DNA of 62,459 nucleotides. Source: Rhodopirellula sp. Its GTDB lineage: Bacteria > Planctomycetota > Planctomycetia > Pirellulales > Pirellulaceae. The notes beneath the pieces are model-generated. The model worked only from the letters and a program-made list of their open reading frames with translations. It made no database searches and was not told the DNA's origin. This document shows, piece by piece, positions 55,809-62,459 of this stretch. Numbering within the stretch: position 1 is the first letter of the stretch; each line of letters opens with the position of its first letter. The translations under genes were made by a program, and so were the position numbers. Location: positions 3,834 through 66,292 of the forward strand of contig NZHC01000107.1 of the NCBI GenBank assembly GCA_002689655.1, written 5' to 3'.

Positions 55809-57812
55809 TCAGGGGCGATTCAAAACCTGGTCAAATAATTGATAGGCTCTGACCCTCATCGGCATTGGGAAGTCGTGGGCGCAGTCGGGTTGTAGGAGAC
55901 TCAAGCGGTTCTCCGCTCCATGCAGAGCATACACACACCTCGCATTGTCTATCAAACGGCGCACACTGGGAGCTTGGAAATTCGAGTCATGCAACGGTGC
56001 GACGACGAGGACTGGTCGTGGTGCGATGGTGGCCAGGATCTCGTCAAAGTCGAATGGGATTTTGTTGAGCCTCTCACGGTAATTAGCGAGGTCCGGCATG
56101 TAACGTAGTTGGGTCCAACCTTTTCCTGGAAGCCATTTCGTTGCGTCACCACCGTAGTAATCCTGATAAGAATCGAAACCACAACTGGAAACCACGACCG
56201 CGATCCGTTTATCAAATGCAGCGGTGTAGATTGCATTGTGGCCACCTAAAGAATGACCGATCGCACCGATTGCATCCTGCCTGATATACGGTAGCGAGCA
56301 GAGTAGGTCGACTCCGCGTATGTTGTCCCACACGGCGAGTAGGGTTCCGCTTCTCCAGCCCAATCTTTTTATATCCGGTTGGTAGTCCGCAAGAAGCGGA
56401 TATGCAGGGGCTAGGGTGATATAGCCGCGGGACGCCAGTTCACTTGCATATTGTCGATTTGGTTTTCCACCAAGGCCAACCACTACTCCATTGCCAACCT
56501 TATTGTCCGTCGGGTGAAGGCAAAGAACAGCTGGCAACGGCTTTGCATCTTTTTTGAGTGCTGCTTTTGGAACACACAGAAATGCTGGCGTTTTGTTACC
56601 TTCTTGCGACTGATACATAATTCTTCGTCGCACGTAATTTCCACAGTCAACCTCCTCGATTAATTCCATTTCAGGAGCATCGCGTCGTGCGAATTCTGGC
56701 AGTTGTCCCATCACAGACTGCATAGCAATGAGGATCGATTTTTTTCTCGCTGCCCATTCGGTTGTTGTAGTGGCCTTGCGTGTTTGGCCGTCGATCCCGG
56801 TGAAACGCATTAGGTCATTACGCTCTTTATCTTGGCTTTTTTCTGATAAGCCACTCTCGGTCTTCTTCTTTGTCCTGCCCGTTTTTTCTGCTCCTCTTTT
56901 TAGCGCTCTGTTTGCGGGCTTGGGCGGAGCATTGAGTCGTAACACTGACAGAATTGCGCGATGGTCCGAAGCAACTGATTCACTCAGGACCTCGGTCTTG
57001 ATGACCGTCCACCGGTTTCGGGGTCTGTATAGGATGAAGTCAATTTGTCGCATCGGTTCTAGGACGGGAACTGTGGGCAATTCCGGCCCCGCAATGCTCC
57101 ACTCTTCTTGTAGAGTGTCCAATGTCCTACTACCACGGACGTCGTTGAAGTCACCTGCGATGAGACTTGGTGTGTCAGGATCTGTAATTGCTAAGCCATT
57201 GACCTGAACAGCTGACGCGACGCGTTCGGAGTCATTAGGCCGATGGTCAAAATGAGTTGCGGCGAAGTTGAGTTTGTTGATTTGTTTTCCGCCGCTTTGC
57301 CAAACTACCGTTGAGGTTAGCAAACCGCGTTGTTCACCCCGACTGTGGTTGGGAAGCAGGGTATGTTTCTTGGATTCGATTTTAAATCGGCTCAAGATCG
57401 AATTCCCATAGGATCCGCCTTGAAGAGGAATGTTCTCAGCGAACAGCACTCGCATACCTGTGAGCCTGCCAAGTTCCAAAGGTTGGTCAATTGAGCTGCT
57501 TCGACGCACGCGTTGATCAACTTCCTGAAGAGACACGAGATCAGGGTTCACTGATTGAATCACTTCTGCGATGCGGCTGAGATCCAATTTTCCATCTGTT
57601 CCTGCAGCATGGTGAATGTTGTAGCTGAGGATTTTCAGAATAGGTTCGGTTGGTTTGCTGTGGGGCGTCGCGTTCTTTGTCGTGACTTGCTGGTTTGCTT
57701 CAGTTTGTGCAGGTTTACCAGCTAGGTTTTTTTTGGAGACAGATGAGAATATTAACCATACCGCGGAGGCGATGATCAAGACGGGTTTCGACTGTGCGAA
57801 TTCTGGGATCAT
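55809..57812 (-). CDS. Fusion of EEP-fold phosphoesterase and alpha/beta hydrolase
   Basis: A protein of 667 residues. An N-terminal hydrophobic anchor (9-25) precedes an endonuclease/exonuclease/phosphatase domain (about 58-292): LSYNIHH with N65, LVSLQEVD with E97, THFDHRPND, GDFND at 220-224 and SDHRAIL at 282-288. A basic linker (about 300-345) joins it to a dienelactone-hydrolase-like domain with nucleophile S521 in GHSLGG and H646 in DCAHDFP. Both catalytic sets look intact. I start at ATG 57812, which overlaps the stop of the preceding gene (ATGA). The longer frame to 57959 overlaps that gene by about 150 nt. The combination suggests a two-step attack on one substrate; which one is unknown. 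Confidence 0.85.
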   Translation of the reverse strand: MIPEFAQSKPVLIIASAVWLIFSSVSKKNLAGKPAQTEANQQVTTKNATPHSKPTEPILKILSYNIHHAAGTDGKLDLSRIAEVIQSVNPDLVSLQEVDQRVRRSSSIDQPLELGRLTGMRVLFAENIPLQGGSYGNSILSRFKIESKKHTLLPNHSRGEQRGLLTSTVVWQSGGKQINKLNFAATHFDHRPNDSERVASAVQVNGLAITDPDTPSLIAGDFNDVRGSRTLDTLQEEWSIAGPELPTVPVLEPMRQIDFILYRPRNRWTVIKTEVLSESVASDHRAILSVLRLNAPPKPANRALKRGAEKTGRTKKKTESGLSEKSQDKERNDLMRFTGIDGQTRKATTTTEWAARKKSILIAMQSVMGQLPEFARRDAPEMELIEEVDCGNYVRRRIMYQSQEGNKTPAFLCVPKAALKKDAKPLPAVLCLHPTDNKVGNGVVVGLGGKPNRQYASELASRGYITLAPAYPLLADYQPDIKRLGWRSGTLLAVWDNIRGVDLLCSLPYIRQDAIGAIGHSLGGHNAIYTAAFDKRIAVVVSSCGFDSYQDYYGGDATKWLPGKGWTQLRYMPDLANYRERLNKIPFDFDEILATIAPRPVLVVAPLHDSNFQAPSVRRLIDNARCVYALHGAENRLSLLQPDCAHDFPMPMRVRAYQLFDQVLNRP

Positions 57813-58270
57813 AGGTTTTCCGAAATGAAGCACGCGATAAATAGACAAGCATGTGTTACCAACAGGCCAGTGGTGATGCGTTTGAATTTGGAATGAAGCC
57901 CAAGGATTGCAGTGGCGCATCCAAGTGCCGCAATGATGCAACCGCCGATCGGAAACCATGCCAAAGCGAGGATTGCGAATCCTAGTAGCATGGTAGCGGC
58001 TACAACTCCGCCCATGGCTGTGTACTGGAGAGGTCCGAGGTTGTGCAATGCAACTGCGGATGGCAGGTTTTGTTTTTTCCCACTGGGAGCAGCCGCGAAT
58101 GGTGAACCAACTCGGTCGGGTGTGTCATCGACAATCCGAGCCATGACTGGCGCATCATCATTGACGTTTTCGTTAACTTCGTCGCCAACAGAATCTGGTT
58201 CCTGCATCGGATTCGTCAGAGCCGGGTTTGGGTTGTCTTCGTCCGGGCTTGGTTGCGGCGAATTGTCCAT
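57809..58270 (-). CDS. Small membrane protein of unknown function
   Basis: A protein of 153 residues from ATG 58270. The first half is acidic and rich in Pro, Asp and Asn (DNSPQPSPDEDNPNP), probably disordered and cytoplasmic. The second half has about three membrane helices (MGGVVAATMLLGFAILALAW, GGCIIAALGCATAILGL, LLVTHACLFIACFI). I recognise no domain; a DUF4190-like arrangement is possible. Its stop overlaps the start of the EEP-hydrolase fusion (ATGA), so they form a unit and it may anchor or regulate that enzyme. A TTG at 58309 is a weaker start. Confidence 0.62.
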   Translation of the reverse strand: MDNSPQPSPDEDNPNPALTNPMQEPDSVGDEVNENVNDDAPVMARIVDDTPDRVGSPFAAAPSGKKQNLPSAVALHNLGPLQYTAMGGVVAATMLLGFAILALAWFPIGGCIIAALGCATAILGLHSKFKRITTGLLVTHACLFIACFISENL

Positions 58271-58645
58271 CGGTGAAGTTGTTGCCTGTGATGATGAAAG
58301 AAGAATCAAGGGACGAGAAGGTTTCAGAGACGAAGCAGGTTAGAATGAAGCCAGTTGCAGGTTGGATTTATCATTGCCACCAAGGACGCTTGCAGTTTAT
58401 TATCGAGACATCGCGATGGCTCATCTTAACCGATTTTCGATTAAATCGTGTGGTTATGCCCGCGCACAAATTGCCCTCTTAGGGCGACTGCTGGCTAAGT
58501 TCTTTCATCGGCCTGCACCTTGGCGGTGTGCAGTACTGGTGTCGGTTGTTTTAGTCGACAGCGAACGTTCGGATTCTCGAACCAAATGGGCTGGCGGGGC
58601 CGTACAAATCAAGACGTGCAACTTGGAACAACACTCGAATAACAG
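58271..58645. other. Divergent intergenic region upstream of the large dehydrogenase gene
   Basis: About 375 nt. It holds a nested hairpin at 58427-58456 (TAACC/GGTTA outside GATTT/AAATC) and a short GCCCT-CTT-AGGGC stem near 58471-58483. A 95-codon frame ending at 58649 overlaps the next start but shows no family resemblance. No clear promoter boxes. Confidence 0.45.
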
Positions 58646-61600
58646 ATGAAAATAGCAGGAAATATTTTGCGGGACACAAAATCAACGTTCATTTTGGCGG
58701 GCGCATGTGTGGTGATGCTTGGCGGTTTTTGGGTTGCTAAAGCCGAAGAATTTAGACAGCCCGAGCCTCTCGAGCCGGACATTGCTGAGGCGTCCTCGGA
58801 AGGAATTGAATCGATGGCAGGGATTCGAATCCCGACAGGTTGGGAGATTCAGTTGTATGCGGCGGAGCCGGATCTTGCCAACGTCGTTGCGTTTGATATT
58901 GATAACTTTGGTCGCGTCTATGTTTGTGAGACTTTTCGTCAGAATCGGGGAGTCACTGACAATCGCGCCCACGATGACGAGTGGGTGAAAGCCGACTTGG
59001 CCGCGCAAACGGTGCAAGATCGTATTGATTATCACCAACAATTGTTGGGTGATGCTGCGGTCACCTACGCACAACATGATGACCGGGTGCGTCGCCTTGA
59101 GGATACGGATGGTGATGGAAAAGCTGATAACAGCTATGTCCTGGCGAACAGATTCAATCGGCTCGAAGAGGGCACCGGTGCAGGAATCCTGGTTCGAGGA
59201 TCGGACATCTATTACACATGCATCCCAAAGCTTTGGAAGTTGGTGGATAAGGATGACAATGGTGTTGCGGATGAGAGAGTCGTCTTGTCAGACGGCTACG
59301 GAGTGCGTGTCGCCTTCCGCGGTCATGACATGCATGGTCTCATTTTAGGGCCTGATGGTCGTTTGTATTTCAGTATTGGTGATCGTGGATATCACGTCAC
59401 GACCGATGACGGTCGGGTATTAGCTGACCCTGAATCAGGAGCCGTTTTTCGTTGTGAGTTGGATGGATCTGGGCTGGAGGTTTTTGCCACCGGCCTTCGA
59501 AATCCTCAGGAACTTGCGTTCAACGACGTTGGTGATTTGTTTTCCGTCGATAACAACAGTGATAGCGGAGATCAGGCGCGTGTGGTGCATATTTTGGAAG
59601 GTGGCGATTCCGGTTGGCGTATGCACTATCAGTATTTACCTGATCGAGGCCCTTTCAATCAGGACCGGATCTGGGAACCACTTCATGAGGAACAACCAGC
59701 GTATATCGTTCCTCCCATTGTGAACTTGACTGATGGGCCAAGTGGTCTGGCTTTTTATCCGGGTACCGGATTCGGTGATGCACTGAAAGATAATTTTCTC
59801 ATTTGCGACTTTCGCGGAGGTCCGGCGAATAGTGGGATTCGTAGCTTTACGCTGGAGCCGAAAGGTGCCTGCTATCGCCTTGCCAGTGATAGTGATCCCA
59901 TTTGGTCGGTGTTGGCGACAGATCTCGCGTTTGGGCCCGATGGAGCTCTTTACATCAGCGACTGGGTTGATGGCTGGGACGGATTGGGCAAGGGACGGAT
60001 GTACCGTGTTACGGATCCACGTCACCGTGACACGCCGATTGTGAAAGAAGTGCAGCGGTTGCTCGGATCAGATTGGGCCAGACATACCATTGAAGCACTC
60101 ACTGATTATCTCTCCCATGTTGATCGCCGCATCCGCTTTGAGGCGCAGTGGGAACTGGCTCGACGGCGTGAATTGGATACTTTGCTTGCCTTGGCGACCA
60201 ACGCGGAGTTCGATTCGGTCGGGCGTTTGCACGCTTTGTGGGGTGCCGATCAGGTTCTCAGGAAGGATCCGGATGCTCGCGATGCATCATTGAAAAAGTT
60301 ACATCCGCTACTTCAGGACACAAATGACGTTTTACGAGCTGCAGCAGTCAAGGTTGCAGGTGAGCGTCTGGATTTCGGAGCAGTCGTACTTCTGCGAGCG
60401 TTATTGAGTGATCCCTCACCACGTGTCCAATATTTTTCCATTTTGGCCCTCTCGAAGTTGGAAGATGGTGATGCATTTCCGCAAGTTGTTGAGCAGTTGG
60501 TATCCGCTGAGAACAAAGATGCTGCCTTGCGGCATGCTGGTGTGACCTATTTGGTTAGTCTTCGCGATCCGTTGAAAATCGCAGCTTTGCACGAGCACCC
60601 GAGCGAACCAGTCCGCCGTATTGCTGTGGTGGCATTGCGGCGGCTAAAAATGAAGGAGACTTCGTTGTTTCTCAAGGATGAAAGTAATTTGGTCGTGTTG
60701 GAGGCGGCGAGGGCTATTCATGATAAACCGATTCCATCGGCAATGAGTGCGTTGGCAGACATGGTTGGCGTTTCGGATGGCTCAAAGCAGTTGCTGCGTC
60801 GGATATTGAATGCCAACTACCGTATTGGGACGGCCAAGTCTGCGTCGAAATTGGCTGCTTTTGCGAGTCGGGAATCAGCGATTCCAGAAATGCGGGTTGA
60901 GGCATTGGAGATGCTGGGGCAATGGGCACAACCCGACCCACGTGATCGTGTTCTGAATGCCCATCGTCCTCTGGTGGGTCGTGACGCGTTGGTAGCAAAG
61001 AAAGCCTTGGAGCCACATGTCGATTCTCTGATCACAGCACCCCAGTCAGTGCGTGAAAAGGCGATCGAGGTGGCCTCAAAATTGGGGATTTCAGGAATTG
61101 CGCCGGTCTTGGTTAATCGGATCACGAATGCAAGTCTTTCCCCCGCGACACGTGCGGTTTCCTTGGCTGCCCTGAACCGTTTGAATCCGAAGACCGCTGT
61201 TGCCCTAGCTCGGCAAGTTAAACTGAAGCCCGTTACAAAATTACTGCCAGAAGCATTGAAGGTCCTCGCACAACACGATTCAGTAGCTTCGCTGCCGCGT
61301 TTTATTGAGGCTACTGAGAGTCGGAATCTGAAAGTGAGGCAATTGGCTTGGGATATTTTGGCTGAATGTGGTGGTCCCGATGTTGTGGCGACGATTGAAA
61401 AGGGTGTCAGATCTTATCTGGAGGGCACTCTGTCAACAGATGTTCAGCTGAACGTGGTTGAAGCTGCGGATGGAAAGGTCAGTCGCGAGTTACAATCTGC
61501 TTTGGATGAATACGCCAAAGTGTCGTCGGGACAGGATCCATTAGCACCATGGTTGGTGGCATTGGATGGGGGAGATGCGGAAAAAGGTCGAGTTAGTTTC

Positions 61601-62017
61601 TTTGAAAATACAAAATTGTCGTGTCTAAGATGCCATAAAATTGATCGGGCGGGGGGGGCAGTGGGGCCAGAGCTCACTCGAATCGGAGGGCAAAAAGATC
61701 GAAGGTATTTGTTGGAGTCCATCTGTTTACCGGATGCGCAAATTGCCAAGAATTTCGAAACTGCGGTCATCGCCGACGATCTTGGTCAGGTTTTCACTGG
61801 CATCGTAAAGTCTGAGAATGAGGAGTTCGTTGAGCTGGTTCAGAATGATGGTGGGCAGGTTCGCATTCTGCTCGATGAGATCGTTGCGCGGCGAAAAGGG
61901 ATTTCAGCCATGCCAGCAGACCTGACAAAGCTGATGTCCAAACGTGAATTGAGGGACTTGGTGGCCTATCTCGTGAGTCTGAAGTCGAGTAAACGCGGTG
62001 CCGACGAGGTTGAGTGA
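58646..62017 (+). CDS. Exported membrane-bound dehydrogenase / HEAT repeat / cytochrome c protein
   Basis: A protein of 1,123 residues with a signal peptide (about 1-33). Residues about 55-455 form a glucose/sorbosone dehydrogenase-like propeller of the planctomycete 'putative membrane-bound dehydrogenase' type: GIRIPTGWEIQLYAAEPDL, DTDGDGKADNS, GLILGPDGRLYFSIGDRG. Residues about 480-930 are HEAT-like helical repeats. The C-terminal cytochrome c domain has heme motif C993-LRCH-997. This architecture is widespread in planctomycetes and verrucomicrobia. It is thought to oxidise sugars or polyols in the periplasm and pass electrons to the heme, but substrates are unproven. A run of eight G lies just after the heme motif. 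Confidence 0.9.
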   Translation: MKIAGNILRDTKSTFILAGACVVMLGGFWVAKAEEFRQPEPLEPDIAEASSEGIESMAGIRIPTGWEIQLYAAEPDLANVVAFDIDNFGRVYVCETFRQNRGVTDNRAHDDEWVKADLAAQTVQDRIDYHQQLLGDAAVTYAQHDDRVRRLEDTDGDGKADNSYVLANRFNRLEEGTGAGILVRGSDIYYTCIPKLWKLVDKDDNGVADERVVLSDGYGVRVAFRGHDMHGLILGPDGRLYFSIGDRGYHVTTDDGRVLADPESGAVFRCELDGSGLEVFATGLRNPQELAFNDVGDLFSVDNNSDSGDQARVVHILEGGDSGWRMHYQYLPDRGPFNQDRIWEPLHEEQPAYIVPPIVNLTDGPSGLAFYPGTGFGDALKDNFLICDFRGGPANSGIRSFTLEPKGACYRLASDSDPIWSVLATDLAFGPDGALYISDWVDGWDGLGKGRMYRVTDPRHRDTPIVKEVQRLLGSDWARHTIEALTDYLSHVDRRIRFEAQWELARRRELDTLLALATNAEFDSVGRLHALWGADQVLRKDPDARDASLKKLHPLLQDTNDVLRAAAVKVAGERLDFGAVVLLRALLSDPSPRVQYFSILALSKLEDGDAFPQVVEQLVSAENKDAALRHAGVTYLVSLRDPLKIAALHEHPSEPVRRIAVVALRRLKMKETSLFLKDESNLVVLEAARAIHDKPIPSAMSALADMVGVSDGSKQLLRRILNANYRIGTAKSASKLAAFASRESAIPEMRVEALEMLGQWAQPDPRDRVLNAHRPLVGRDALVAKKALEPHVDSLITAPQSVREKAIEVASKLGISGIAPVLVNRITNASLSPATRAVSLAALNRLNPKTAVALARQVKLKPVTKLLPEALKVLAQHDSVASLPRFIEATESRNLKVRQLAWDILAECGGPDVVATIEKGVRSYLEGTLSTDVQLNVVEAADGKVSRELQSALDEYAKVSSGQDPLAPWLVALDGGDAEKGRVSFFENTKLSCLRCHKIDRAGGAVGPELTRIGGQKDRRYLLESICLPDAQIAKNFETAVIADDLGQVFTGIVKSENEEFVELVQNDGGQVRILLDEIVARRKGISAMPADLTKLMSKRELRDLVAYLVSLKSSKRGADEVE

Positions 62018-62459
62018 TCTGGGTTTTTCGGTTCGTGACATCATGATTTACTCCAAACGCCGAGAGCCATTGTTGGAGTGCATTGTGCTGAGCTAAGTGG
62101 TTGGTTCACCAAGGCTTGACGCAGCGGTTTTGTTGCCTGAGACGCTATTGCCTCTTACTGGATGACTTTGTTGCTGAACCAACAGGTTAGAGCGATTTTG
62201 AATGATCTACTGATCCGTTATTCGAACCACCTGTATTCCAATAACTGGTCAACGCTCTCCGAGCGGTTCACATCGCATGAGTGGGGTTGCATAGGGCCGG
62301 TTTGCGATCAGCGTTTTTCCAGCCGAATTTGCTCGCCTGATTCGGATGATTTTTGATCGATGCAAACATGAGCGTGGGTTAACCGATGATGAAGCATTGT
62401 CTGCTGTGGGGTGTAATGTCTCATTTCAACTCGAGGTAGCTTCTGAGCAACAGTCTATT
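62018..62459. other. Right-hand end of the window, no gene recognised
   Basis: About 440 nt after the large dehydrogenase gene. The only frame of any length (62162-62356, 64 codons) has no ribosome site and no recognisable sequence, and no frame stays open convincingly to the window edge. No RNA gene seen. Confidence 0.45.

Noticed and set aside
58362-58649. A 95-codon rightward frame whose stop overlaps the start of the large dehydrogenase gene (ATGA)
   Set aside because: No ribosome binding site, a TTG start, no family resemblance and an unlikely composition. The overlap is probably chance.

Overview
The window reads as a stretch of chromosome from a planctomycete, most likely of the Pirellulaceae (Rhodopirellula-like) type. 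This is inferred from content: two secreted sulfatases, several exported PQQ-type beta-propellers, a DUF1571 protein, a very large exported dehydrogenase/HEAT/cytochrome c protein, a plant-like AroD-AroE fusion, a class II DAHP synthase, an LptD-like outer membrane protein and many exported hydrolases. I see no insertion sequence, prophage, CRISPR array, rRNA or tRNA gene. The layout looks like stable core chromosome with short operons on both strands.

Positions 1-19,200 are read almost entirely leftward. They hold a Rieske oxygenase, LepA, a sulfatase, an alkyltransferase-like DNA repair protein, class II DAHP synthase, a DinB-like protein, a coupled sulfatase/PQQ-propeller pair, a DUF1571 protein, a large exported planctomycete protein with a strong terminator behind it, infA, rpsI-rplM with a structured leader, a class II photolyase, and a receiver plus RsbW-like kinase protein.

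Positions 19,200-29,330 are mixed. They hold a divergent prepilin-peptidase-like protein, an N-acetylglutamate-synthase-like GNAT overlapping the bifunctional AroDE gene, a BamB-like propeller, a HemN-like radical SAM gene that overlaps a GcvH-like lipoyl-carrier gene, a DUF885 peptidase and an SGNH hydrolase. Positions 29,500-50,600 run mostly rightward. They hold LptD-like, CutA (leftward), a giant orphan FtsX-type permease, a lipoate ligase, a UDP-sugar pyrophosphorylase, a three-gene MacA/MacB-type exporter whose adaptor ends in a glycine-rich repeat and two EF-hands, a secreted endonuclease/phosphatase, an EamA transporter, carB and a sigma-54 activator. Positions 50,600-62,459 hold a tRNA-dihydrouridine synthase, aldose epimerase, a membrane-bound C39-like peptidase, a Gfo/Idh/MocA oxidoreductase, an EEP phosphatase fused to an alpha/beta hydrolase with a small membrane protein, and the large dehydrogenase/HEAT/cytochrome protein.

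Functionally the genes fall into aromatic amino acid entry (DAHP synthase, AroDE), translation (lepA, infA, rplM-rpsI, dus), cell envelope and export (LptD, MacAB-like, FtsX), scavenging of sulfated polymers and sugars (sulfatases, epimerase, Idh/MocA, dehydrogenase) and DNA repair (ATL, photolyase). The least explained pieces are the radical SAM/GcvH-like pair, the EF-hand export adaptor, the divergent prepilin peptidase and the EEP-hydrolase fusion. No computation or database search was run. Family names rest on motifs read by eye.
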